A stretch of 64,000 nt of DNA from Streptomyces sp. Alt3 (GTDB taxonomy: Bacteria > Actinomycetota > Actinomycetes > Streptomycetales > Streptomycetaceae): contig NZ_CP120983.1 in the NCBI RefSeq assembly GCF_030719215.1, positions 5,022,001 through 5,086,000 of the forward strand. Direction: 5' to 3'. The position numbers and the translations under genes were made by a program. Shown in pieces: positions 16,814 to 25,443 of the stretch (within the stretch, counting starts at the first letter, position 1; every line of letters starts with the position of its first letter). The notes below the pieces were generated by a model that was given only the letters and a program-made list of their open reading frames with translations, was not told the origin of the DNA and ran no database searches.

Positions 16814-17014
16814 ATGGCTATGAACCTGCGTCTCCGCGAGGATCAGACCGAGGCACTCAAGCAGCGGGCCGAGCAGGAGGGCACCAGCATGCACGCGATA
16901 CTGCTGAAGGCTGTGGACGACTACCTGGCTCGGACGGCGCAGGAGGCCATCGTTCGCAAGACCGCCAAGGAGCAGGCCGCCAAGTGGGGCGAGCTCATGG
17001 ACCGTCTGAAGTGA
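16814..17014 (+). CDS. Ribbon-helix-helix type antitoxin (Phd/CopG-like partner of Doc)
   Basis: A 66-residue protein with an N-terminal MNLRLREDQTEALKQRAEQEG pattern typical of a beta strand followed by two helices (CopG/RHH DNA-binding). It continues as a helical, lysine-rich C terminus that would wrap the toxin. ATG at 16820 is an alternative start two residues downstream. It overlaps the toxin gene by GTGA, the usual antitoxin-first order. Probably represses its own promoter and neutralises the Doc-like kinase. Confidence 0.8.
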   Translation: MAMNLRLREDQTEALKQRAEQEGTSMHAILLKAVDDYLARTAQEAIVRKTAKEQAAKWGELMDRLK

Positions 17015-17400
17015 CCTGCGTCTATCTCTCGTCCGAGGACATCCTGGTCATTGCGGGGTATGCCTGCGCCGACATGCAGATCGTCGTACGGGACGCCGGG
17101 CTTCTCGAATCTGCTGCGCACCGCCCTTCCGCGGCCATGTTCGGCGAAGAGGCGTACCCGGACGTGATCGACAAGGCTGCGGCTCTCCTGCAGTCCCTTG
17201 CGATCAATCATCCGCTTTTCGACGGGAACAAGCGTATGGCCTGGCTGTCCTGCGTCTCGTTCCTGGCGATGAACGGAGTGGACCTGCGTCCGGACATCGA
17301 TGCGGCGGAACGCCTGGTCATCGCGGTGGCGACCGGTGAGACCGACGAGGTGAAGGTCATCGCCCAGGGGCTGCGCGAGCTGGTCGTCGCCAAGGTGTGA
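17011..17400 (+). CDS. Doc-type Fic-domain toxin
   Basis: A 129-residue Doc (death-on-curing) family protein. The Fic motif is HPLFDGNKRMAW, keeping the catalytic His, the Phe, and the Asn-Lys-Arg core. Doc proteins phosphorylate elongation factor Tu and stop translation (established for phage P1 Doc). I chose GTG at 17011, overlapping the antitoxin stop; the longer upstream frame runs inside the antitoxin gene. The catalytic residues look intact, so the pair is probably functional. Confidence 0.87.
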   Translation: MTCVYLSSEDILVIAGYACADMQIVVRDAGLLESAAHRPSAAMFGEEAYPDVIDKAAALLQSLAINHPLFDGNKRMAWLSCVSFLAMNGVDLRPDIDAAERLVIAVATGETDEVKVIAQGLRELVVAKV

Positions 17401-17550
17401 CCGCTGTCGCACTATCCTCCCGGGCGGCGTCGCCCAGGAAGGTCCGGCGCCGCCCGCCGGTAGGGTGGCCCGGTTGTCGTATCGCGTACGGGCTGCCCGC
17501 GGCCCGCACGGACAGCGCCCCACGTACCCGAGTGCCCCGAACCGGAGACC

Positions 17551-19332
17551 GTGACTACTACCGCCTCCCACCACCTCTCACCCGCCTTTCCCGGCCGCGC
17601 CCCCTGGGGGACCGCCGGGAAGCTGCGAGCCTGGCAGCAGGGTGCCATGGAGAAGTACATCCAGGAGCAGCCGCGCGACTTCCTCGCGGTCGCCACCCCC
17701 GGCGCGGGCAAGACCACCTTCGCGCTGACCCTCGCCTCATGGCTGCTGCACCACCACGTGGTGCAGCAGATCACCGTCGTGGCGCCCACCGAGCACCTCA
17801 AGAAGCAGTGGGCGGAGGCAGCCGCACGCATAGGGATCAAGCTGGACCCCGAGTACAGCGCGGGTCCCGTGAGCAAGGAGTACCACGGGGTCGCGATCAC
17901 GTACGCCGGTGTCGGCGTACGCCCCATGCTGCACCGCAACCGCTGCGAGCAGCGCAAGACGCTCGTGATCCTCGACGAGATCCACCACGCCGGTGACTCG
18001 AAGTCCTGGGGCGAGGCGTGCCAGGAGGCCTTCGACCCGGCGACCCGGCGCCTCGCCCTCACGGGTACGCCGTTCCGGTCCGACACGAACCCGATCCCGT
18101 TCGTGGCGTACGAGGAGGGCAACGACGGCATCCGCCGCTCCTCGGCCGACTACACCTACGGCTACGGCAACGCCCTCTCCGACGGCGTCGTGCGTCCCGT
18201 GATCTTCCTCAGCTACAGCGGCAACATGCGCTGGCGCACCAAGGCCGGGGACGAGATCGCCGCACGGCTCGGCGAGCCGATGACCAAGGACGCCATCGGG
18301 CAGGCCTGGCGCACGGCGCTCGCGCCGACCGGTGACTGGATCCCCAACGTGCTGGCCGCCGCCGACAAGCGGCTGACCGAGGTGCGCAAGGGCATCCCGG
18401 ACGCCGGCGGGCTCGTCATCGCGACGGACCAGGATTCGGCGCGCGCCTACGCCAAGATCCTCAAGTCGGTCACCGGGGAGAAGCCGACGGTGGTCCTCTC
18501 CGACGAGAAGGCCGCGTCCAAGAACATCGACAAGTTCAGCCAGGACGGGTCGCGCTGGATGGTCGCGGTACGGATGGTGTCGGAGGGCGTCGACGTGCCG
18601 CGTCTCGCGGTCGGCGTCTACGCGACGACCATCTCCACCCCGCTGTTCTTCGCCCAGGCGGTCGGCCGTTTCGTGCGGTCCCGGCGGCGCGGCGAGACCG
18701 CCTCGGTGTTCCTGCCGACCATTCCGATGCTGCTCGACTTCGCCAACGAGATGGAGGTCGAGCGCGACCACGTGCTCGACAAGCCGAAGAAGGGCAGCGA
18801 CGAGGAGAACCCCTTCGCGGAGGAGGACCAGCTCCTCGCCGACGCGGAGAAGCTGGAGGACGAGGAGACCGAGGACCAGCTGCCCTTCGAGGCCCTGGAG
18901 TCCGACGCGGTCTTCGACCGGGTGCTGTACGACGGCGCCGAGTTCGGCATGCAGGCGCACCCGGGCAGCGAGGAGGAGCAGGACTACCTCGGCATCCCCG
19001 GCCTCCTGGAACCCGACCAGGTGCAGCTGCTGCTCCAGAAGCGGCAGACCCGGCAGATCGCCCACAGCCGCCAGAAGCCGGCCTCGGAGGCCGACCTCCT
19101 GGAGAAGGCCGCGGAGGAGCGGCCGGTGGTCACGCACAAGAAGCTGCTGGAGCTCCGGAAGCAGCTCAACACGATGGTGTCGGCGTACACGCACCAGAGC
19201 GGCAAGCCGCACGGCGTGATCCACACGGAACTGCGGCGGGTGTGCGGCGGCCCGCCGAGCGCGGAGGCGACGGCCGGACAGATCCAGGACCGGATCAAGA
19301 AGGTCCAGGAGTGGGCCACGCGGATGCGCTGA
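17551..19332 (+). CDS. DEAD/DEAH-box superfamily 2 helicase
   Basis: A 593-residue cytoplasmic SF2 ATPase. Walker A is ATPGAGKTT near residue 48, motif II is DEIHH at residue 142, and ALTGTPFR is motif III. The C-terminal RecA domain has RMVSEGVDVPRLAVGVYAT and QAVGRFVRS (motif VI). An acidic linker around residues 410-450 separates the helicase from a 150-residue tail. GTG start at 17551. This type is found once in many Streptomyces. It resembles Type III restriction helicases, but no methylase is nearby and the role is unknown. Confidence 0.88.
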   Translation: MTTTASHHLSPAFPGRAPWGTAGKLRAWQQGAMEKYIQEQPRDFLAVATPGAGKTTFALTLASWLLHHHVVQQITVVAPTEHLKKQWAEAAARIGIKLDPEYSAGPVSKEYHGVAITYAGVGVRPMLHRNRCEQRKTLVILDEIHHAGDSKSWGEACQEAFDPATRRLALTGTPFRSDTNPIPFVAYEEGNDGIRRSSADYTYGYGNALSDGVVRPVIFLSYSGNMRWRTKAGDEIAARLGEPMTKDAIGQAWRTALAPTGDWIPNVLAAADKRLTEVRKGIPDAGGLVIATDQDSARAYAKILKSVTGEKPTVVLSDEKAASKNIDKFSQDGSRWMVAVRMVSEGVDVPRLAVGVYATTISTPLFFAQAVGRFVRSRRRGETASVFLPTIPMLLDFANEMEVERDHVLDKPKKGSDEENPFAEEDQLLADAEKLEDEETEDQLPFEALESDAVFDRVLYDGAEFGMQAHPGSEEEQDYLGIPGLLEPDQVQLLLQKRQTRQIAHSRQKPASEADLLEKAAEERPVVTHKKLLELRKQLNTMVSAYTHQSGKPHGVIHTELRRVCGGPPSAEATAGQIQDRIKKVQEWATRMR

Positions 19333-19347
19333 GTCCGGCCCGAGCGG

Positions 19348-19382
19348 CCCGGTGCGCGGCGGACGTCCGTCCGCGCACCGGG
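19348..19382 (+). terminator. Stem-loop terminator after helicase gene
   Basis: 12-bp outer stem, CCCGGTGCGCGG at 19348-19359 and its complement at 19371-19382. An inner self-complementary CGGACGTCCG forms the apex. It begins 15 nt after the stop. Confidence 0.75.
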
Positions 19383-19864
19383 TTCCGGGGCCGGCCCATG
19401 GCGCGCCGGCCACCCAGGGAAGGGCACGCGGAGCCGTGCGACCGCCTCGGTGCGAGAGGCGCGCGAGGGCGTCGGCAGGCGTGTGCCGGGGTGCCGGGCG
19501 CCGGGGTCGGAAATTTTTTTGCGTTGCTCATTCACTGTGGGTTAACAATCGTTCACATGTGATGCACGGAGCGTTGCCGCCGAGTCACCCGACTAGAACG
19601 CGCGTAGATGTTCGCGTTCCGGACGGCCCGCCGCTGACCGGCGGTTATGCCGCACCGTTCTCGGGGGCGCCCGGATTCTGGACGAGGGCTTCCGCTGAGC
19701 GGACCCTCTCGCTAATCTCCCCGAAACATGAACGCCCCGTGGCAATGTGGCCGCGGAGCGCAGCCGGTGCCATGGCCAGTCGGCGGCCTCTCGGTGCGTC
19801 GCCGTGGGACCGGCGTCGGCACCCCTGAGACAACCGCCCCGCTCACCACGAGGGAGAGGGCGTC
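19383..19864. other. Long intergenic region with AT-rich core before IclR-type gene
   Basis: About 480 nt with no supported gene. An unusually AT-rich patch at about 19505-19562 (a run of seven T, then GTTAACAATCGTTCACATGTGAT) stands out from the GC-rich surroundings and may be a promoter. GAGGGAGAGGGCGTC just before 19865 supplies the ribosome binding site. Confidence 0.4.
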
Positions 19865-20506
19865 GTGACCGCGGAGACTTCTCAGACGCTCGACCGGGGA
19901 CTGCGTGTCCTCAAACTGCTCGCCGATACCGATCACGGCCTGACCGTCACCGAGTTGTCGAACAAACTCGGCGTCAACCGCACCGTGGTCTACCGACTGC
20001 TCGCCACCCTGGAACAGCACGCGCTCGTCCGGCGCGACCTGGGCGGCCGGGCCCGAGTAGGCCTGGGCGTGCTGCGCCTCGGCCGCCAGGTGCACCCGCT
20101 CGTCAGGGAGGCGGCGCTGCCCGCGCTGCGTTCCCTGGCCGAGGACATAGGGGCCACGGCGCACCTCACGCTCGTCGACGGGTCGGACGCGCTCGCGGTC
20201 GCCGTCGTCGAGCCGACCTGGACCGACTACCACGTGGCCTACCGGGCCGGCTTCCGGCACTCCCTGGACAGGGGCGCGGCGGGCCGGGCGATCCTCACCG
20301 CCCGGCAGAAGACGGCCGGCCACCCGGGCTACACCCTCACGCAGGGCGAGCTCGAGGCGGGGGCCTGCGGGGCCGCCGCTCCGCTGGTCGGGGTCTCCGG
20401 CGTGGAGGGCAGCGTTGGTGTGGTGATGCTCGCGGACGCCGTACCGGAACGGGTCGGGCCGCGGGTCCTCGACGCGGCTCGTGAGGTCGCCGACGCGCTG
20501 CGCTAG
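19865..20506 (+). CDS. IclR-family transcriptional regulator
   Basis: A 213-residue regulator. The winged helix-turn-helix covers about residues 5-65 (TLDRGLRVLKLLAD, LTVTELSNKLGVNRTVVYRLLATLEQHALV). A shortened effector-binding domain follows (LRSLAEDIGATAHLTLVDGSDALAV, RAGFRHSLDRGAAGRAIL). It is shorter than the usual 250-270 residues because the C-terminal domain is compact. GTG start at 19865. The ligand and target are not evident from its neighbours. Confidence 0.88.
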   Translation: MTAETSQTLDRGLRVLKLLADTDHGLTVTELSNKLGVNRTVVYRLLATLEQHALVRRDLGGRARVGLGVLRLGRQVHPLVREAALPALRSLAEDIGATAHLTLVDGSDALAVAVVEPTWTDYHVAYRAGFRHSLDRGAAGRAILTARQKTAGHPGYTLTQGELEAGACGAAAPLVGVSGVEGSVGVVMLADAVPERVGPRVLDAAREVADALR

Positions 20507-20524
20507 AGACAAGGCCCGACGTCG

Positions 20525-20556
20525 TCGTCCCCGACCGCACGGGCGGTCGGGGACGA
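20525..20556 (+). terminator. Stem-loop terminator after IclR-type gene
   Basis: Perfect 14-bp stem, TCGTCCCCGACCGC at 20525-20538 and its complement at 20543-20556, with an ACGG loop. Confidence 0.8.
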
Positions 20557-20582
20557 AGGCGAGCGGCGGTTAGATTGGTCGG

Positions 20583-21371
20583 GTGGCCATTCGTCTCTCC
20601 CGCCCCCGCGCCCTCGCCCTCTGTGCGCTGCCCGTCCTCGCACTGTTCGGCACGGCGGCCTTCGCTCCCCTGCCGTTCACCGTGGCGCAGCCCGGCAGTA
20701 CCGCCGACGTCCTGGGGGACGACAAGGGGAAGCCGGTCATCACGATCAAGGGCACGCCCACCCGGACCACCGAGGGCGAGCTGAGGATGACGACGATCCT
20801 GGCGACCGCGCCCACCGCCGACGTCGGTGTCGGGGACGTCGTCGACAGCTGGTTCAGGACGGACCGGGCGGTCATGCCGCGCGACTCCGTCTACCCGACA
20901 GGCGGCTCCGAGAAGGAGATCGAACGGCACAACCTCCAGGACATGGAGAAGTCGCAGAACGTCGCCGTCGACGCGGCCCTGGAGTACCTGGACAAGAAGC
21001 CCGGCTCCGTGGACGTCACCCTGCACCTCGCCGACGTCGGCGGTCCCAGCGCGGGCCTGTTCTTCTCCCTGGGCATCATCGACAAGCTGGTCGGCAACGG
21101 CTCCGGCGGTGACCTGACCGGCGGCCGTACCGTCGCGGGTACGGGGACGATCGAGGCGGACGGCACGGTCGGCGCGGTCGGCGGGGTCTCTCTCAAGACG
21201 CAGGCCGCCCGGCGCGACGGTGCGACCGTCTTCCTCGTCCCGAAGGCCGAGTGCAAGCAGGCCGAGGCCGAGCAGCCCGACGGTCTGCGGCTCATCCCCG
21301 TCACGACACTGACGAGCGCGGTGTCATCTCTGCGGGCCCTGGACCAGGGGGGCAAGGTCCCGAGCTGCTGA
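20583..21371 (+). CDS. Secreted or membrane-anchored S16 (Lon-type) serine peptidase domain protein
   Basis: A 262-residue protein with an N-terminal hydrophobic signal/anchor (ALALCALPVLALFGTAAFA). It carries a Lon-protease-like S16 domain with VGGPSAGLFF (nucleophile near Ser156) and VGGVSLKTQAARRDGA (general base near Lys205). It resembles the proteolytic part of YlbL-type proteins without a PDZ domain. GTG start at 20583. Its last 71 nt overlap the 3' end of the convergent MFS gene. Substrate unknown; it acts on the outer face of the membrane by inference. Confidence 0.87.
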   Translation: MAIRLSRPRALALCALPVLALFGTAAFAPLPFTVAQPGSTADVLGDDKGKPVITIKGTPTRTTEGELRMTTILATAPTADVGVGDVVDSWFRTDRAVMPRDSVYPTGGSEKEIERHNLQDMEKSQNVAVDAALEYLDKKPGSVDVTLHLADVGGPSAGLFFSLGIIDKLVGNGSGGDLTGGRTVAGTGTIEADGTVGAVGGVSLKTQAARRDGATVFLVPKAECKQAEAEQPDGLRLIPVTTLTSAVSSLRALDQGGKVPSC

Positions 21372-22725
21372 CCTGCGGCTGCTGCTCAGGGCCTGAACCC
21401 GGGTCCGGACCTGAAGCCGGGCCGGAACCCGGCTCCGGACCTGAATCCGGCTCCGGCTCCGAACCCGGTCCGCCGGTCCGCTCCTTCGGGCCCTCCATGT
21501 CCCGCCACGCCGGGAGGACCAGCGGGCTCAGTGTCGCGAGGAAGTACACACCGCCCATCGCCAGCAGCGCCCCCGTCGCGCCCGCCCCCTCCACCAGCAG
21601 GCCCGCCGCGAGGCCGCCGACGGGCATGGCGAGCTCGCAGCCCGCGGTGAGCGCACCGGACACCCTGCTGCGCAGCTCCTCGGGGACGCGTTCGTACGTC
21701 ACCGTCGTCAGGATCGGGTTGAGCATGCCGCCGGCGACGCCGCCCAGTGCCATCGTCACCGCGAGCGGCAGGGTCGTCCCCGTCAGCGCGGCGACCAGGA
21801 ACCTGGGGGCGCCGCACAGCACCACGCACACCGAGAAGACGGCCCGCCTGGAGAACCGGTGGCCCACCGCCCCGTAGAGCAGGGCCCCGGCCAGTCCGCC
21901 CGCCCCGAACAGAGCGGTGAGCAGCCCCAGGTCCCTCGCCCCGCCCAGCTCGCCCTCGGCGTGCACGGGCAGCAGGACGGCGTTCCAGCCCTGGTCCGTG
22001 CCGTTCATGAACATCACCATGACGACCACGGCAAGCAGAAGCCTGTTGCCCAGCAGGTAGGCGTACCCCTCCCGGAGTTCGGCGCGGTACGTCCGCAGCG
22101 AGACCGGGGCCGCGTCCCTGCGGGGCTCGGCCGCGCGGACCCCGCGTACGCCGGCCGCCACCAGCAGGGCCGACAACGCGAACGTGGCGGCGTCCAGCAG
22201 CAGTACCGTCTCGGCCCCGGCGACAGCGATCAGCACACCGGCGAGTGCCGCGCCGACCATGCGGGCGCCGCGCGACACCGCGTCGAAGAGGCTGGCGGCG
22301 CGGGCGAGGGTGGTGCCCGCGTGTTCGGCGAGGTCGGGGACCAGGACGTAACGCGCGGTGTTGCCGGGGGTGTGCGCGAGCCCGTTCAGCGCCATCAGCG
22401 CGCACAGCATCCAGAATTCGAGTGCGCCCGCGTGGTGCAGCAGGGGAACGGCGCCGACGGCCGCACCGCACACCGCGTCGGAGGCGACGGAGACCCGCCG
22501 CCGGCCGATCCGGTCGATGACGGGCCCGCCGATCAGGGCGGCGACGACGATCGGCAGGGTCGCGCAGAAGGCCACGACACCGGCCCGGCCCGCACTCCCC
22601 GTGGTCTCCAGGACGAACCACGGCACGCCGATGAGGGTGAGCGAAGTTCCCGCTGTCGATATGGAGTTGGCAGCCAGGACTGCGGCGAGCGGCGTACGGC
22701 GCCGAACCGGCTTCCCCCCGTCCAC
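21301..22725 (-). CDS. MFS transporter with repetitive C-terminal tail
   Basis: A 474-residue major facilitator protein (12 predicted membrane segments). Motif A is GGPVIDRIGRRRVS, preceded by TLIGVPWFVLETTGSAG, as in MdfA/macrolide-efflux-like exporters. The last 55 residues are a Gly/Pro/Glu/Ser repeat (EPGSGP-type units) encoded by tandem DNA at about 21392-21475. GTG start at 22725, 2 nt after the stop of a small upstream gene. It is third in an ArsR-small protein-MFS operon. The 3' end overlaps the S16 gene by 71 nt. Confidence 0.88.
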   Translation of the reverse strand: MDGGKPVRRRTPLAAVLAANSISTAGTSLTLIGVPWFVLETTGSAGRAGVVAFCATLPIVVAALIGGPVIDRIGRRRVSVASDAVCGAAVGAVPLLHHAGALEFWMLCALMALNGLAHTPGNTARYVLVPDLAEHAGTTLARAASLFDAVSRGARMVGAALAGVLIAVAGAETVLLLDAATFALSALLVAAGVRGVRAAEPRRDAAPVSLRTYRAELREGYAYLLGNRLLLAVVVMVMFMNGTDQGWNAVLLPVHAEGELGGARDLGLLTALFGAGGLAGALLYGAVGHRFSRRAVFSVCVVLCGAPRFLVAALTGTTLPLAVTMALGGVAGGMLNPILTTVTYERVPEELRSRVSGALTAGCELAMPVGGLAAGLLVEGAGATGALLAMGGVYFLATLSPLVLPAWRDMEGPKERTGGPGSEPEPDSGPEPGSGPASGPDPGSGPEQQPQVSSSGPCPPGPGPAEMTPRSSVS

Positions 22726-22727
22726 GG

Positions 22728-22910
22728 TCAGGCCGTTCTGGCGGCGCGGGCGGGGGCGGGCCTGGCCTGTGCCAGACGCAGGCCCAGCTCGACCATCGCC
22801 CAGCCCACCCGGTGACGCATCCCCGGGCGCACCGCGCGCAACGCGGCCGCCTCCCGGCGCAGTTCGGAGGACCGGTGGGCGTGCAGCAGGAAGTGGATGT
22901 CGCTGTGCAT
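22728..22910 (-). CDS. Small hypothetical protein in ArsR-MFS operon
   Basis: A 60-residue basic protein (MHSDIHFLLHAHRSSELRREA start) with a hydrophobic helix near the middle. ATG at 22910 lies 13 nt after the ArsR-type gene stop, and the MFS gene starts 2 nt beyond its own stop, so it is locked into the operon. The helical LHAHRSSELRREAAAL pattern recurs in small Streptomyces proteins. Function unknown. Confidence 0.7.
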   Translation of the reverse strand: MHSDIHFLLHAHRSSELRREAAALRAVRPGMRHRVGWAMVELGLRLAQARPAPARAARTA

Positions 22911-22923
22911 GACGGTGATCCCC

Positions 22924-23544
22924 TCAGTCGGTGGGGCGCGGGAACACGTGCAGGTGGGTGCGGACCACGGCCGACCCCTCGGCGTCCTCGGGGACACGGC
23001 CCCGGTAGCTGTTCACCAGCTCATGGATCTTCTCCGTGAGCTCCAGGGAGAGTTCCGGTGTGAGGCGCAGCTTGAAGTCACTGAGGTCGAAGGTCCGGCG
23101 CCATTCCTCGGACCAGTCGCCCATCGTCCCGAGCCAGGTGTTCAGCTCCTGGGTGTGCGTGGTCGCCACCTCGTGGAGGACGACCCCGATGGCGCCGCGC
23201 ACCTCGGGGTCCGGGTGCTGGAGGAAGTTCTCGCCGCGCCCGAAGACCGTGCCCGAGTGGACGGCCTTCCACCACCGCTCGCGCCCCTTCCCGCGCTCCG
23301 GGTCGTCCTCGACGAAGCCGTACGCCGCCAGTTGGCGCAGGTGGTAGCTGGTGGCCCCGCTGGACTCGCCGAGCCGGTCGGCGAGTCCGGAAGCGGTGGC
23401 CGGGCCGAACTCCCGCAGGGCGTTCAGCAGTCGGATGCGCAGCGGGTGGGCGAGACCGCGCAGGGTGCGGGTGTCGACGTGGTGGAGCCTCGGGTCGTCG
23501 GAGGTGTAAGGGGTCGGCCGTTCCTCGGGCACGTTCGCAGGCAT
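22924..23544 (-). CDS. ArsR-type winged-helix regulator
   Basis: A 206-residue regulator with an N-terminal winged helix (LRGLAHPLRIRLLNALREFGPATASGLADRLGESSGATSYHLRQLAAYGFVEDD pattern, not quoted in full) and a C-terminal effector region. ATG at 23544 is preferred over an in-frame codon at 23565 because a perfect operator covers 23559-23580. It is first gene of the operon with the small protein and the MFS exporter, and it probably represses them and itself. Confidence 0.9.
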   Translation of the reverse strand: MPANVPEERPTPYTSDDPRLHHVDTRTLRGLAHPLRIRLLNALREFGPATASGLADRLGESSGATSYHLRQLAAYGFVEDDPERGKGRERWWKAVHSGTVFGRGENFLQHPDPEVRGAIGVVLHEVATTHTQELNTWLGTMGDWSEEWRRTFDLSDFKLRLTPELSLELTEKIHELVNSYRGRVPEDAEGSAVVRTHLHVFPRPTD

Positions 23545-23558
23545 GGCACGACCATAAA

Positions 23559-23580
23559 GTTGCAAAGACAGCTTTGCAAC
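23559..23580. promoter_or_regulatory. Perfect operator palindrome of ArsR-type regulator
   Basis: GTTGCAAAG at 23559-23567, ACAG spacer, CTTTGCAAC at 23572-23580: 9-bp perfect arms. It is centred about 25 nt upstream of the regulator start. A further TTTGCA half-site lies at about 23587. It probably overlaps the operon promoter. Confidence 0.8.
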
Positions 23581-23620
23581 ACTCTTTTTGCAGAGACTTC
23601 TTTGGAAGCCCGGCTTCCGC

Positions 23621-24592
23621 TCAGCCCTCCTTGATGAATCCTTCCTTCAGCAGCCAGTCCTTCGCGACCTCGTGAGGGTCCTCCCCGTCCACGTCCACCT
23701 TGGAGTTCAGCTCCTGTGCGAGCTGGGTCGTCAGCTTCTCGGTGACCGGCGCCAGCAGCTCCGCGATCTCCGGGTACTTGTCCAGGGTCGCCGTGTGGAT
23801 GGCCGGCGCGGCGTTGTAGTTGGGGAAGAACTGCTTGTCGTCCTCCATGACGTCCAGGTTCATCGCCTTGATCCGGCCGTCCGTGGTGTACACCTCGCCC
23901 AGCAGGCAGGAGTCGGACTTCGACACCTGGGTGTAGATGATCCCGGCGTCCATCTTCTGGATGTTCGAGGCGGGCAGGCTCATCCCGTACTTCTTCTGCA
24001 TGCCGGGAAGCCCGTCGTCGCGGGAGGCGAACTCGTTCTCCACGCAGACCGTCACGGCCTTCGGGTCCTTCTTCGCGAGCGCGGCCACGTCCGACAGCGT
24101 CTTCAGGTGGTACTTGGCGTTGTTCTTCTTGCTGATGGCCAGGGCGTAGGTGTTGTCCAGGGTGGACGGCGGGAGCCAGGTCACCCCGTTGCCCTTGTCC
24201 TCGTCGCGGACCACCTCGTACTGCTTCTGCGGGTCGACGACCGGCTCCGCGTGGCCCAGGTAGGTGATCCAGGCCGTGCCCGTGTAGTCGTACAGCGCGT
24301 CCGCCTCGCCCTTGACGACCGCCTCCCGGGCGCTGATCGACCCGGGCAGGTTCGTCCGGTCCAGGACCTCGGCACCGGCCGCCTTGAAGAGCAGGCCGAT
24401 GATCTGCCCGAGGATGATGTTCTCGCTGAAGTTCTTCGAGGTCACCGTCAGCGACGCGCCCTTGAGCGGCTGTCCCTTTCCGAGCGACCCCGGTCCCACG
24501 TCGTCCACCAGCGGCGATCCGCTCTTCAGCCCGCACCCCGTGAGCAGGAGGGCGAGCGCGGCCGCCGATGCCAGGCCCGTACGTACCCTCAC
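23621..24592 (-). CDS. Osmoprotectant ABC transporter solute-binding lipoprotein (ProX/OpuCC type)
   Basis: A 323-residue glycine-betaine/choline-type binding protein of the QAT family. Lipobox LLLTGC gives a lipoprotein anchor. The family block VTSKNFSENIILGQII and ALYDYTGTAWITYLG carry binding-site aromatics. Start GTG at 24592 overlaps the upstream permease stop by GTGA. It is the last gene of a four-gene operon. Substrate betaine or choline is inferred from the family. Confidence 0.92.
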   Translation of the reverse strand: MRVRTGLASAAALALLLTGCGLKSGSPLVDDVGPGSLGKGQPLKGASLTVTSKNFSENIILGQIIGLLFKAAGAEVLDRTNLPGSISAREAVVKGEADALYDYTGTAWITYLGHAEPVVDPQKQYEVVRDEDKGNGVTWLPPSTLDNTYALAISKKNNAKYHLKTLSDVAALAKKDPKAVTVCVENEFASRDDGLPGMQKKYGMSLPASNIQKMDAGIIYTQVSKSDSCLLGEVYTTDGRIKAMNLDVMEDDKQFFPNYNAAPAIHTATLDKYPEIAELLAPVTEKLTTQLAQELNSKVDVDGEDPHEVAKDWLLKEGFIKEG

Positions 24593-25443
24593 GCTTCCTC
24601 CAGTCCGCGCGGCGTCAGCCACAGTTCGGCCAGCGACGCCAGCCAGTCCACCAGCAGCGCCAGCACCACCGTCAGCACGGAGCCCAGCACCAGCACGGGC
24701 ATGCGCTGCGTCTGGATCCCGGAGGTGATCAGGTCGCCGAGTCCGCCGCCGCCCCCGAAGGTGGCGAGCGTCGCCGTGCCCACGTTGAGCACCAGCGCCG
24801 TCCGCACGCCCGCGAGGATCAGCGGGACCGCGAGGGGCAGTTCGACCTTGGTGAGGGTGCCCATCGCCGACATTCCGATGCCCCGGGAGGCCTCGACGAG
24901 TGTCGGCTCGATGGCGTTCAGGCCTGCCACCGTGTTGGAGAAGACCGGCAGCACCGCGTAGATCACCATGCCGATGATCGCGGTCGACGGGCCGATGCCC
25001 AGCCAGATCACCAGCAGGGCCAGCAGCCCGATCGCGGGTGTGGCCTGTCCGATGTTCGCGAGGGTCGTGACACCGGGGGCGGCCTTCCTCAGGCCGCGCC
25101 GGGTCATGGCGATGCCGAGCGGGATCGCGATGATCAGCACCCAGAAGGTGGAGATCGCGGTCAGCCTGACGTGCTGCCACCAGCGGACCTCGACGGTGTC
25201 CCCGGCCAGCGAGTTCTTCGCGATCGAGTCGAGTTCGACCTGGGAGATCCACAGGTAGGTCGCGACCAGGACGACCGCGCAGACGGCCGGCACCAGCACG
25301 AGCTTCTGCCAGGTGACCCGCCGTGCCGGCGCCGGCTGCGGCGGGGAGGGCTCCGCCTCCTCGTCACGGAAGGCGTGTCCGCCGACGTCGTGCTCTCCGG
25401 GCGGTCGTGATCCCTTGGGGGGAGCCTGATGACTGGGGGTCAT
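24589..25443 (-). CDS. Osmoprotectant ABC transporter permease 2 (OpuCD/ProW type)
   Basis: A 284-residue membrane subunit with a proline-rich cytoplasmic N terminus, five to six hydrophobic segments, and the family block VLPVFSNTVAGLNAIEPTLVEASRGIGMS before the ATPase-contact loop LTKVELPLAVPLILAGVRTALVLNVGTATLA. ATG at 25443 overlaps the stop of the ATPase gene by ATGA. Its partner permease is at 26704-27351. Confidence 0.92.
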   Translation of the reverse strand: MTPSHQAPPKGSRPPGEHDVGGHAFRDEEAEPSPPQPAPARRVTWQKLVLVPAVCAVVLVATYLWISQVELDSIAKNSLAGDTVEVRWWQHVRLTAISTFWVLIIAIPLGIAMTRRGLRKAAPGVTTLANIGQATPAIGLLALLVIWLGIGPSTAIIGMVIYAVLPVFSNTVAGLNAIEPTLVEASRGIGMSAMGTLTKVELPLAVPLILAGVRTALVLNVGTATLATFGGGGGLGDLITSGIQTQRMPVLVLGSVLTVVLALLVDWLASLAELWLTPRGLEEA

